Shown: positions 44,421 through 55,204 of the stretch, piece by piece | How the letters are laid out: each line of letters begins with the position of its first letter | Numbering within the stretch: position 1 is the stretch's first letter | Assembly (NCBI GenBank): GCA_021014325.1 | Contig: CM037471.1 | Location: 16,512,818-16,576,817 of the forward strand | Direction: 5' to 3' | Length of the DNA: 64,000 bases | DNA from: Plazaster borealis | Taxonomy: Eukaryota > Echinodermata > Asteroidea > Forcipulatida > Labidiasteridae | Made by a program: the position numbers and the translations under genes | Notes under the pieces: generated by a model | The model's database searches: none | What the model was told of the DNA's origin: nothing | What the model saw: only the letters and a program-made list of their open reading frames with translations

Positions 44421-45417
44421 GACTGACATCGCTACCGTTCAAAAGTTGGATGTTGGAGTGAGCCAAGTAAAAAATTAATCTTTCCAGGGGCTGGGTCACC
44501 ACTGTAGTAATTTTTTTGTTCAACTACACACTCATCCAATATAAATGTCGGGCACAACTTGCTTGTTCTGGCACTAAAACTTGATGTTATTCTGGATTGG
44601 AAAGTTTTTGTCTCTCCACTTTTTTGGGACAAAACACAACAGACAATTACAAACTTGACAAAAGGATGATAACTTACGATAATACGACAATAAAAATGAT
44701 GATAAAGTTAATGCTGCAAATTGCAGCTTGAAAAATACATAAACGATGATCAACGTCAATTAACTCCTCGCGAAAACAGTAGTAAACAACTATTCGACGG
44801 ATGCCCCCACAGCACACAATGTCAACACACCAGTGAAAAACTATGTACAACCCCTGTAAATTGCGAGGTACCAGATATGGTTTTCTGGTTGACGTTAATT
44901 GGCCAGTCACAACAGCACCCTCTCTAGCCCCACCCATAATGACCCGTGGCCCGGCCGCCATGTTATCTTCCTCTTTCTTTTAGCGCTGATCCAAATAAAC
45001 ATGGTTTTTAATCTGCTCTATAAAGAGTTGAGTATTAATTTTGTTTAAGAGTAAATAACGTTTGAATAAACTGTGTTACATTGCAGAGTTATGTGTGGTT
45101 TTTTTTGTTTTGCTATACCTGCTTTTTTGAATTTATTTGTTGGTGATTTCTTGATGGAGAAACGCATGACTAAGCCGGAAAGTTCCCTGCGTCCGATACC
45201 ATATTTAGGGGTTCGATCCAGAAGCATTATGTGCTTGCCTCCGGACTCGGACCCTACCCCTGATACGCTGTGGGACATGGTAGTGTCCCCTTAAAGGCAA
45301 GGGGTCCGGGGGTGCCGGGTACCTTGCAGGTCAGGCGGAGGGCCTGAGTGACTCTTCCGTTTTGCCAATGGTATGCAAGGTCAGAATGAAAGCCAAGTCG
45401 GCCGCAAAGGGGAAAGC
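44421..45417. other. Stretch without assigned genes
   Basis: A GC-rich patch with GCCGCCATGTTATC lies near 44955. 45073-45290 on the plus strand is an open segment (FLMEKRMTKPESSLRPIPYL, PDSDPTPDTLWDMVVSP) of unknown origin; it could be the start of a retroelement gag, but I cannot show it. Confidence 0.35.
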
Positions 45418-46290
45418 TCAAGACCGACAACGGCAACCCATTCAACTCGCACACCTTCGCGAAATTTGCCCCATCACGCCTCACTGGCCACAGGCCAACG
45501 CGCATGCTGAATCATTCAGCAAGCTGCTGATGGCACTGCCTATTATGTTCACAAATTTTGGAGGCAAGAGCTCCATAAATACCTTCGGCAGTATTGCGCT
45601 ACGCTACACCCATTCACCGGTGTCGCACCATATCAACTAATGTTTGGAGGCAAGCCAGGCACCAGACTCCCACAGATCGACCTTAACAGTCCATCTACAT
45701 TAGATCGTCAAGCACGGGCGAATGATGAACAGCCAAAATTCAAGCAGAAACAGTACGCCAACACTCGTTTGACAAAATGACATTGAGATCAGTGACACTG
45801 TACTTGTAAAGCATAACAACAAACCGTCCAAACTCTCCACACCAATTGATCCCCAGCAATACACTGTCACTGCCAGGAAAGGCAGTATGATCACCAACTC
45901 TGCAAATGGCCACAACATCACTGGAAACTCCTCCAAATTCAAGGGCATCCCTTCGGACTCCCAGCACTATTACATTGAGGACGAAGGGGAGAAAGACCAC
46001 ACACCACCCTGCAGCACCCAAACCACATCTGATAACACAAACAAACCCTCAACTGGTCCAGCAACGACACCTACTTCATTGCCACACACCTTGCCGATGC
46101 CCACTGCTACTCACCAACTCGCATTCGCAAACCCCAGAGATATCTTGAAGACAATGTGTTTAAATAGACTCATAATTGAACTTTGTTCTTTGCGATTACA
46201 ATTTTGTAATTTAACTTTGTTTGCAATTACCGTTTTTATAATTGAACTTTATTTGATTGTGATTACCATTTTAGTTGTTAATACTTTTGA
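45418..46290 (+). pseudogene. Ty3/Gypsy integrase, core and C-terminal part
   Basis: 45418-45470 reads KTDNGNPFNSHTFAKFA (second catalytic Asp of the DDE triad). 45470-45530 in another frame reads PITPHWPQANAHAESFSKLL (catalytic Glu). Near 45640, LMFGGKPGTRLPQIDL; near 45797-45945, ISDTVLVKHNNKPSKLSTP, YTVTARKGSMITN and GNSSKFKGI, the C-terminal part with the G..I..NSS.FK motif. The domain joins cDNA ends to host DNA. Frameshifts break it, and the N-terminal half and all of RT are absent. Confidence 0.8.
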
Positions 46291-46317
46291 ATAAAATGTG
46301 TTAGTTTCCATTCAACT

Positions 46318-46340
46318 TGAGGAGGGATGTAATGGCCTCA
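46318..46340 (+). other. Candidate polypurine tract and 3' LTR start of the Gypsy fragment
   Basis: GAGGAGGGA (46319-46327) immediately precedes TGTAATGGCC. A purine run followed by TGT is the usual junction between internal region and 3' LTR, and it lies 370 bp after the integrase end, as expected. The LTR's far end was not found. Confidence 0.45.
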
Positions 46341-47097
46341 GTGCATTATCGAATGTAACACCCACAAGTGCATCACAGGAAAAAGCACATGAGAAGTTTG
46401 TACACAATAATACATTGAAAGTTACAGCAGAAGTTCACAATTTGTCTCCAGTTTTGAGGAACAACGATATTTTGAGAGAACAGCAAAAAAATAATTGTCA
46501 TTTTAATGGGAATACAATAATATTATGAAGGAGCAAAATTATTTTGAGAAATCAAATCAATTATTTCAGTGGACCTGAAAAAATATTTGGTACAGGAAAA
46601 GAGAGGAAATGGTGGCAGCCTATCGATCTCTTGTAATCCTCGTTTGTACAACAAAAGGATGAAGGTTTTGAATCAGGAATTTTGCAATAACCCCTGGAAA
46701 AGGGTTAATTTTGATCGTGAATTCCAGTACCCCTTGTCCCTCTTTGTCCACAGGGTAGCACGATAGGTGCATGCCTGTGCATTCTACAAAATGGGTTGTC
46801 CAGGGGGCATATTTATACATTAGCCAGTCAACCGACCCCAACCAAAAAAGAACGCTCCAAAGTTGTTCTGAGTTTATAAATGTCCACCGTAATCCGTTTG
46901 GAAAAGTTTGGCGGGAAAAGACGTCTTCTGACGTGAAGTGGTTAAAGTAAGCTTTTGGATGATAATACAAGAAGAAAATCAATTGCCTATCTAGTCATTG
47001 TTGTCAAAAGAGAAAACTATGATTCTAATTAGATTAGTTGTATGCTAAAATATTTTTACAGTCATTCCTTTGCTTCCCTTTTCCTTTCTCTTTGTAG
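46341..47097. other. Stretch with two short open segments, unassigned
   Basis: The plus strand 46341-46526 (TSASQEKAHEKFVHNN, LSPVLRNNDILREQQ) and 46569-46764 (after CAATTATTTCAG; DLKKYLVQEKRGNGGSL, NPRLYNKRMK) read like protein, and the second follows a fair acceptor. Neither has a clear donor. They could be exons of the same host gene as 47098-47259, or LTR sequence. Confidence 0.3.
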
Positions 47098-47259
47098 AAG
47101 TCTTCAAAAAATATACAAACTATCAGAGATTCTTACACAACAGGAAAGCTCAAAGTACTAATGACTTGAAAGAATGGCAAAGTATTGGAAGTTTAAGTAT
47201 GAAGGACTCTACTGCAGATTCTAGAATAGCTGATACCATTTATCCAAGAATTTATCAAG
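47098..47259 (+). CDS. Exon-like island, phase 1-1 (host gene candidate)
   Basis: A long pyrimidine tract ends CTTTGTAG; the donor is CAAG|GTAAATG. The 162-bp open frame reads VFKKYTNYQRFLHNRKAQST, NDLKEWQSIGSLSMKDST and ADSRIADTIYPRIYQ. It starts and ends in phase 1, like the 26297-26398 island. Composition is unlike the surrounding repeats. No family recognised. The splice signals are the best of the islands in this window. Confidence 0.55.
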
Positions 47260-47812
47260 GTAAATGTGTTTTCATTACTTTGGATGTTTGAGAGAGATTT
47301 TACTGAGGGAACTTTTATTATGTTACAATCTTATAGGTACTAAAAACATGCAGAGTTGAGTGTAATCAGTTGATTCTATCATTGTATTACACTGTTTTCA
47401 TTGTTAATTCAATAAATAAATAATAAGCCTAACATAATTTAGTGAGATGGGGCTGTCATTTTTGTCCTAGACATGTCCATTGTGAACAAAAATATGGAGG
47501 AAATCTGGAATAAGGAGAGCAAGTGTCAGTGTAATAGCTTCCATAAATCACTAAAATGAAATTACATTCTCTACACCACTGTATTTGCTTATAGCCAAAA
47601 CAGGTAATTACCTCCAAACAATCTTTTCCTGCAATGCTGGGTTACTATTCTAACTTTTAATACATTGTCACAAACCATTGTGAGTTTGGAAATATTTACA
47701 TGCATGTGTAACAGTTGCCAAACCATTTAGTCCTCTTTTGAAAATAGAGTCATGGTCAGCAGTACCAACAACGAACATTTCTGTTGAAAGTACATGTAAC
47801 TAACTTCACTGT
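47260..47812. other. Non-coding stretch between exon-like islands
   Basis: AT-rich, no recognised feature. Confidence 0.4.
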
Positions 47813-48036
47813 TCACTCAAACTGTGATTGACCACACACTTTCCCTAGGGAGATCTTTGTATCTTTCACATAAAAAGCAAACAAGTAGGCATTCTTAACT
47901 ACATTGTCGTAATAAAAAAATTCAAGAATGACAAAATCGACCATTTCCTGATGAACACCTCCTTTATCCTTCAAACTGTAAAAATTCTTGTCACAATGTT
48001 TATGATCACAATCAATGCCCAGTATCACACACAATC
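47813..48036 (-). CDS. Possible terminal exon, unknown protein
   Basis: On the minus strand a strong acceptor (CCTTTTGTTTAATTTTAG) leads into LCVILGIDCDHKHCDKNFYS, LKDKGGVHQEMVDFVILEFF, and YVKDTKISLGKVCGQSQFE with a stop at 47813. Two bases of a split codon precede it. It is Cys/His-containing but matches no family I know. An upstream partner might be the minus-strand segment at 48462-48755 (MAQVFLIVKITYRLCKSHAY). Confidence 0.4.
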
Positions 48037-48179
48037 CTAAAATTAAACAAAAGGAAAATAAAGTTTGATTGGGATTCTATCAAGTGATTCATAGAACTAT
48101 GGGATCATGTAAGATGGAGCAATTTATACCAGTGACTTCAGTTTTCAACGGCGAATTATACCTGAGCGGTAATCTGAAC

Positions 48180-49640
48180 GACAACAATGTTTATAAAATT
48201 AGTTTTAGTTTCTTTTATAAAAACAAATAATTTGCAAATTTTTATTGAAACAGAATTAAAACTCTGGGACAAGGATGCTTATTTGAGCTAAACTTTTTAG
48301 AAACCCTTTTTGTTAATCCACGCTCAAATATATGCAACCACTAAAACCTGGTCTTTACGCAGATGCGACCATAGACTACAATAAAAAGGCGTCTGGCGAT
48401 TATCATTGCACAATCAAAACAAGCTTTTACATAAGTTTCGTGATCAGGTAGGCAACAATTCTTAATTTTGTGCAACTAGCCGGAAGCTGAGGTCAAGTTT
48501 AATTCTCAGGTTTTCTTTGTTATATTGGTGAATTGATTTTACTTTCATATTTTTTATAAACCTTGTTTTACATTCCCAACAACATATATAATTTTTACTG
48601 CCATAAACTATGTTAAACTGAAATAATTGACGAAACAAAATTTCACCCACGTAAAACTCCATATGGTTGGGACTACAATGGTCCCGGAAGTTTGAATACG
48701 CGTGAGACTTACACAGTCTATAGGTAATCTTTACTATTAAAAAAACCTGTGCCATCTTAGATTAGAAGCCTGCTATCGTAAAAACTCTTTGATTAGAACG
48801 TCCGCCATCTCGGTTGTTTGGTATGGCGACTTCCCTGCCGTCTTCGGTGCAGTCGCCTAATCCACTGGGGGTGCCAGATGCTGTAGACGGTCACCCGAAC
48901 TGCTGTGGTGCGAGTCGACTGGTTGGCTGGTTGAGACGGGCCTCCTGGTTGGTCGGAGGCGGAGCGATCCCTTCAAAATCTGGTCGGACACGCGTGGAGC
49001 GATCCCTTTAGAATGGTGGCCTCTGATTCCTTAACTGCTGTGTTCCGGAGTGACTCATTGGCTGTTTCGCAGATGGATCTCCGGATTGGTTCACTCCTTG
49101 CCCCTTTGCCTTCTGATCCGCACCATTTTGGTCGGGTGTCTCCCGTGTTGTACTCCTAAATCGTGGATTCGAGGAGGGTGCCAGATAGCAAAAAACGCTC
49201 ACTGGACTCTCTGTCTAATCAAATGTTTGATTGCCTATTTCTCACGGACCTTCGGATTGGTAGATGTGTGTGGTTGTTTTTTTGCAGGGCTTGGGAACAG
49301 AAAAGTATGGGCGGCTTCGCTGCTAAAAATGCAATACTTAATTTTTTGGACGAACACGGTGCTTATGAACATTTTAGGCCAATGGCCTAAACTTGGTTTC
49401 ATAATTTTGGAAGTTAAAGAGGGAAAAATTTTCTCAAGCCAGTGTATACATTTAGTGATGCTTCAACTGTTATTTTATCCGTACAATTAAAGTTGAGTTT
49501 CATACCGTTTTTCCTTTTTTATTTACTTCAAAGGTCATTCTTTTGTATTCAGTTTTGTGATACTCAAGGCCCGCCATACAGATATGATGCTCAATGTAAC
49601 AAATAAAGAACTATCTTATAAGCATAACCCGATGTACATG
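48180..49640. repeat. Duplicated module, copy 1 (left half inverted relative to copy 2)
   Basis: The left half, 48180-48760, read on the minus strand, matches 50800-51430 on the plus strand (for example CCAACCATATGGAGTTTTAC, CAACAGTATAACAAAGAAAA-like text, TAAGCATCCT). The right half, 48800-49640, matches 51480-52420 directly (GTATGGCG, GGGTGCCAGATA, GGCTGTTT, ATGATGCTCAATGT). The left half encodes a minus-strand open segment 48462-48755 (AYSNFRDHCSPNHMEFYVGE, ILFRQLFQFNIVYG), whose copy-2 counterpart is broken. Two GCCATCT sites, facing opposite ways, sit between the halves at 48754 and 48804. Confidence 0.65.
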
Positions 49641-50790
49641 TATTGAATTGTATTGTGTTTAACGAATCAACCTTCATTGCTCATTCCGTTTGCTCATTGC
49701 TTATGACCTGCGACCTGTGGGCAAATAGGACCATTTTACAGGGCTTATGTCATCCAAAATACCTCAAGTTTGAAGTCAACAACCCTCTGGTCACAATTGT
49801 ACAAAACTTTTGCACTGTACCCCTTTTATTTTGCCTCTAAGATCTGTTTATTATATAATATTTTTGATGGCCTACAAATTATTACTGAGGCTACGCTCTG
49901 TATTCTCCTTATTGTGGTGCACCCTTAGTCAACTGGCGGGGATGTGGTGGATGGGAAAGAATCAAAGTGCAATGAATAAACTGATTTAAACAATTTATCG
50001 CTCCTTAATTCATATCAAAAAGTTCAACATAGGCCTACCATGCAAATTAATGGCATAATTGAATTAAAATGCTGCTGAAAACAGGAACAAAATAATCCAC
50101 ATTTTACAGATATTTGCTATTTGTCTTCATCCAGTTCATTTTTTAGATTGACCTGTCCTCCTACATGTATGGGTCCCTTTTGAAGTTGATATTTGCTTAC
50201 TCATTGACTTAATTATAGCATAAACTGATTACAAGACAAAGCAATTATAGGCCTCAGTTTTGGTCGTGACCAGCATTAGTGGTAGGCCTATTTTAAAGCA
50301 ATCTTTAGAAATACAATGAATAAAAGTTGAACGGGCTGTCAAGGAATGTAACTATAAAAACAGTGTCACCAAAAAATGTGTATACAACCACACTCCTGTC
50401 AACAATAACAATATTATTAGCTAATCAACAATTTAAAAAATCCATAAGAAAGAAATATCGAATAAACTCATCCACAAATAAAAAAATTCAACAAACCAAA
50501 ATACAGAAATACCAAAATAAATATAAATGAATTAAAAGGACTAACATAAACAAAGATACAAAGGGGAAAACACGGACATAGGCTTAAAGAAAGTAAAGAA
50601 CAGAGACACATTTAAGAAATAAAGAAATAGGGATACAAAGAAACAAGAAATAAAGAAATAAAGAAATACAAAAATCAAGAAATAAATAGCAGACCTAAAT
50701 TTTTAATTTAACAGATAAAAACAACAATTGCATCAGTAGGCCTTACCCTTTTAAATTTCCAACAGCTTGGTCAATGCAAGTCTTAACAAA
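49641..50790. other. Spacer between the duplicated modules
   Basis: No gene recognised. 50440-50700 is A-rich, with repeated AAATAAAGAAATA-type words. Confidence 0.4.
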
Positions 50791-52430
50791 TGAAACTACA
50801 TGTCAATAGACTGTGCAATTTTTCTGCGTATTCAAAATTCAAGGACCATTGTGGTCCCAACCATATGGAGTTTTACTTGGGGGAGATTTTGTTTCGTCAA
50901 TTATTTTAGTTTAACGTAGTTTGTGACCAAGACAATTATATATGTTGCTGGGAATGTAATATTAAGTGATAACAAATATGAAAGTTAAATCAGTTCAACA
51001 GTATAACAAAGAAAACCCGAGAATTAAACTTGACCTCAGCTTCCGTTTACTTGCTAAAAATTTAGAATTTGTGCCCACCTCCGAACCACAAAACTTGTGT
51101 AAACGCTTGTGTTGGTCGCGCGATGATAATCGCCAGACCCTGTGTAATTGCCAGACGCTAAGCCTTTTCATTGCAATATATGGTCCTTGAGGCGTCAGCG
51201 TCCTCTATAAACTGCATCATGCATTAATTTTACGCCTCTGAGACCATCGGGCATGCGTATAAACCAGCTTTTAGTTGTTACACATTATTCGGGCGTGGAC
51301 TACTTGATCTTAAAGTTAAGATCAATTAAGCATCCTCGCCAAGAGTTTCAATTTTGTTTCAATGATAATTAACAAATTATTGGTGTTTTTATTATAAAAG
51401 CTAAAACTCATTTTATAACAATTTTAATGATTATTATTTAATAATTATTATTGGATTGGAATTTCGTCATCTCGGCTCGGATCACGCAATCTCAGTTTCT
51501 TGTATGGCGGCTTTGCTGATGTCTTTGGTGCGGTCGCCCTGTCTGTCGGGGTACCAGATGCAGTAAATGGTAACTTGAACTGCCGTGGTGGGAGATGACT
51601 AGTTGGCTGGTTGAGCAGACCTCTTTATTGGTTGGATGTGGAGCGATCACTCTTGGATGCTGAGCTCTGACCTGCAAAAAAGCATCCGAACTGCCGTGTT
51701 CCAAAGTTTCTCATTGGCTGTTTAAGACGGACTTCCCGATTGGTTTTCTTCTTGCCCTTTGGTTTTTGAACTGACACTGTTTTGGTCATGTGAATCCCAA
51801 GTTATAGTTGGTAATCGTGGGGTCGAGGAGGGTGCCAGATACCACCAAAGCTCTCCGAACTGACCGTGTAATGAATTGTTTGATTGGCTGTTTTTCATGG
51901 ACCATCTGATTGGTAGATATATATATGTGGTGTTTTTTTACAGGCGTTTGGAACAGAAAAGTAAGGTCGGCTTCCCTATAAAAAGTACAAAACTTTATGT
52001 TTGGACAGATAATCCTACGGAACCACTATGGCGGTGCTGATGTACATTTTACTATAAAGAAAAACCAAGTACAGCCTGAAGTTGGCTTCATATTTTTTTT
52101 TTTTATTATTACAAAGGGTAAGTTTTTGTTAAGCCAATGTATGCATTTAGTGATACTCCAAATGCCATTTGATCGATAATTCTTTCAAATTACTACCTTG
52201 TAATTGATATTATAAAGCTGACTACCCAAATAAAAAAATCAAATAAAAGTAAACTTGCTTTTCATACATTTTTGTTTTCATTATTATTATTAATATATAT
52301 TTTAAAGGTTTATACTTTTGATCAGTCAGTTTTTGTGATACTCAAGGCCTGCAATGCAATATGATGCTCAATGTTTGTAAACAAATTAAAGAAAGATCTA
52401 ATAAGCATAACCCATTGTGTTTGCTGAGGG
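50791..52430. repeat. Duplicated module, copy 2
   Basis: Both halves are on the plus strand here. The left-half reading frame (50830-51060: FKDHCGPNHMEFYLGEILFR) carries stops, unlike copy 1. Divergence between copies is clearly visible, so the duplication is not recent. Confidence 0.6.
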
Positions 52431-52672
52431 TGGGGTAATGGTCAAAATAAAGAAACCTCTTGCTTGATGCGTCTTTGATTTGCTCTTCCACCGTGCTCAT
52501 AGTGACCTGTGCCCTGAAGGTCTAATAAGCATAACCCATTGTGTTTGCCGAGGGTGGGGTAATGGTCAAAATAAAGAAACCTCTTGCTTGATGCGTCTTT
52601 GATTTGCTCTTCCACCGTGCTCATAGTGACCTGTGCCCTGAAGGTCTAATAAGCATAACCCATTGTGTTTCA
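52396..52672 (+). repeat. ~124-bp tandem repeat (two copies plus a partial third)
   Basis: TCTAATAAGCATAACCCATT starts at 52397, 52521 and 52645. The first two units are nearly identical (TTGCTGAGGG versus TTGCCGAGGG), so the duplication is recent. It lies at the right edge of module copy 2. Confidence 0.85.
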
Positions 52673-52748
52673 AGATCAGTCTTCATTTCTCCTTCCCTTT
52701 GCTCCTCGCTTGTGACTCTCGACCTGTGCCTCCTCCTTTTTATATGCT

Positions 52749-53055
52749 TGTCATAGTTTATGACACGTTATGTTACGGTATTTACTTGATGTACCAATAT
52801 GTTCTAGCACACCAATAAAGTGATACGCATGCATCGTTGTTGTTCTTTAAAACGTCAGTATTGTTACATGGTGTCAGCGTGAAGCTCTGTTTTAACTGTT
52901 TTTATACTCTTGTGATAGTTTATGACACGTTATGTTATGGTATTTACTTGATGTACCAATATGTTCTAGCACAACAATAAAGTGACGCGCATGCATCGTT
53001 GTTGTTCTTTAAAACGTCAATATTGTTACATGGTGTCAGCGTGAAGCTCTGTTTT
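52749..53055 (+). repeat. Two 120-bp TGT...ACA units, LTR-like
   Basis: 52749-52868 and 52911-53030 both start TGT(C/G)ATAGTTTATGACACG and end TTGTTACA, with AATAAAGTGA inside as a possible poly(A) signal. Each is followed by TGGTGTCAGCGTGAAGCTCT, which could be a primer-binding site. The period is 162 bp. Confidence 0.65.
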
Positions 53056-53060
53056 AATCT

Positions 53061-53729
53061 GCAAATATCAAGTCGTAGAATCCTCATTAAGTGCTCTGAA
53101 AGGGTCACCAGCAGCATTGTCAGTGAACAGCTAAATGATGAGCATAAAGTCAACAATGGCAACATTGCTCTGAGGGGTCATAAAACCACAAAGTCATAGC
53201 GCCCTTGGCTTGTCTTTTGAGTGAAGCAAGTGTACTTAAACAATGTATAACAAACTGCAGAGGATTAAGATAAGAGTAATTGGGTCTCAATAGGAGTGTC
53301 AATCATTCTCACAGGACAGGGCTGGAGAGTGTCTGGGGCTGACATTAAAGAAAGGATGTCAGATTTGTTTTTCACTGTCGGCTTTGTTTAGAAAGGTTGT
53401 TTTTTTAATCATTGACAAAACTTCAGCTGGGGGAAAAAAAGTTCAAAAAGAAAACACTGTCTGATTTTTATAGAAAAAAATATATATCCAGGGTCGGCCG
53501 TATTTTTAGGGTCGGCCGTATTTTTAGGGTCGGTCAGCTTACGGCAACATAACAACTTATAACCACTGACTAAATAGTCATGTGAGATCCTGGTCAAATT
53601 ACCATTACGTGAATCTCCCATTAGAAATGGACCCGAGTTTGCCTATCACAAACTCGGGTGGCTACTCACCAGTTTGGGACAGAGCAATTTACCCACACTC
53701 AACTTCTCTTATCTGATTGTGGTTAACAG
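53061..53729. other. Stretch with little visible content
   Basis: A small direct repeat, GGGTCGGCCGTATTTTTA twice and then GGGTCGG, lies at 53492-53533. Otherwise nothing recognised. Confidence 0.5.
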
Positions 53730-53909
53730 GTGTGGACTGATTGTCAAGGTTTCACTGCCTGTGAGTTTACTGACAAAAATTATGTACAAAATTCCACTAC
53801 GTTTGTGATTGTACCGTATAATATCGAAATCAATGGTAAAAGTTACCACGAGAGCAACTTTGAATCATCAAAATTGACCAAGTATCTGAGAAATTCAAAA
53901 AGAAAGAGG
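53730..53909 (+). CDS. Exon-like island, possibly part of a receptor ectodomain
   Basis: Acceptor GTGGTTAACAG, then an open frame WTDCQGFTACEFTDKNYVQN, STTFVIVPYNIEINGKSYHE, ending YLRNSKRKR before GTTAGA. The Cys spacing, NST glycosylation site and TFVIVPYNIE strand resemble a fibronectin III or cytokine-receptor-like fold, but that is only an impression. Donor is weak. Confidence 0.35.
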
Positions 53910-54159
53910 TTAGATTTTTTCCATGCATGGTCCATGGCCTTCAAAATTCCAATTTGACACCAAGCAGCAGCTGGTCTCAGTCAGTATGGGCCACTTATAT
54001 TGGAGATTTATAGGTGCCTGGGGGCATTGTTTATCCTACAATTACTTCTGTGGTTACAATTGAAGGGTCGGTTTGGGTTGAAACCGGTGGGTAGAATTCA
54101 GAGGTTTTGGCTAATGGGATTTTCACGTAATGCATTCATCATTAACCCCAGTCAATATG

Positions 54160-54565
54160 ACACAATATGAATATAATACCCAGACATGGACCTTATCCAT
54201 AAAACATGTAATCAAAATTTTACAGTTTTATGTTTTCCAAGTCAACAACAGTCTTGGAGTGTCACTGAATTGGACAGCGCTATCATTTATTCATCATTCA
54301 ACAAACACTACAAAGGGTGTGACCCCATTTAACTTTGACTTCCGGTTCAAACCGGTAGTTGAAAATTTCAAAAAACCCATGTCTCAAGAACTACTTGCAA
54401 TTTTATCACATTTTTTCCACAGGTTTTAGGTCTGTGAGCCTGCTCAAACTTTTGCACAGAGATGATACCAACTGTATGTCTGATATCAAAGTTGTTTGTA
54501 CTCTCATGATTTTTCCAAGTGAAACATTTTCAGACTCCTACACAGTCTACAAACTCAACTGTCAA
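54160..54565 (+). repeat. Partial Helitron-like block, plus orientation
   Basis: CACTACAAAGGGTGTGACCC, CTTCCGGTTCAAACCGG and TCTCAAGAACTACTTG match the body of the Helitron-like units. It abuts the 3' terminus of a minus-strand unit at 54566. Confidence 0.6.
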
Positions 54566-54712
54566 CTAGACTTATCTTGTTTGTAAATTACAAACAAACG
54601 GTGTTCGGTTTGTTTTTATAATTTGGTTTTAACCCTTTCCCGATCTGTTTGAAGCACTGTATACTCAGTACTTTTGCGAGTTTTGTAAAAAAAACAAAAA
54701 AAAAACCATAAA

Positions 54713-54813
54713 CTAGACTTAACTTTTTGTTGTAACAAAAAGAATGTAATTGGTAGACTTGTCCAATTAGCGAAAACTCGCGGGGTTATGAAGAAAAAGA
54801 AGAAGAAGAAGTA
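54713..54813 (-). mobile_element. 101-bp mini-Helitron inserted within a Helitron-like unit
   Basis: On the minus strand it starts TACTTCTTCTTCTTC, contains a CTTTTTGTT/AACAAAAAG hairpin and ends TTAAGTCTAG. The uninterrupted copy at 56430-56460 reads (minus) GTTTTTAATTTATG. Here the insert lies between AA and TTTATG, i.e. between A and T with no duplication, as Helitrons do. Confidence 0.7.
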
Positions 54814-55204
54814 TTAAAAAAAAACGGCAGTGAAGGTCACAGGGATCACACTTTGTGTAAGATTTTAATAATACTCCAGGGTCCTTCACACGGTGCAAAG
54901 ATCTTGTGTTTAGCAATTATGGTTCTCCAGATATGATTTTTCTAAATATTAAACATTGATTTAATGTTTTAACAGCATCGATGACGTCACCATTCCGAAA
55001 ACCTATATGTGAAGTTTGTAATGTTTCAAGTTTATATGTGCTTGAGAAGTGTGCTTTTTGTTAGCGGAAAAGCAACGGGGAGAAGAAGAAGAAGAAGTAT
55101 TAAGAAAAAAAAAGAAAAAAAAATGTAATGTAAAAGTTCATCTTTCGGTTTGAACCGGAAGTCCTGTTCAAATGGGGCCACACTCTGTGTAGCGCTTGTG
55201 AAGT

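Noticed and set aside
52396..53055. One long satellite array
   Set aside because: The two tandem repeats have different units (about 124 and 162 bp) and only two to three copies each, so they are separate local duplications.
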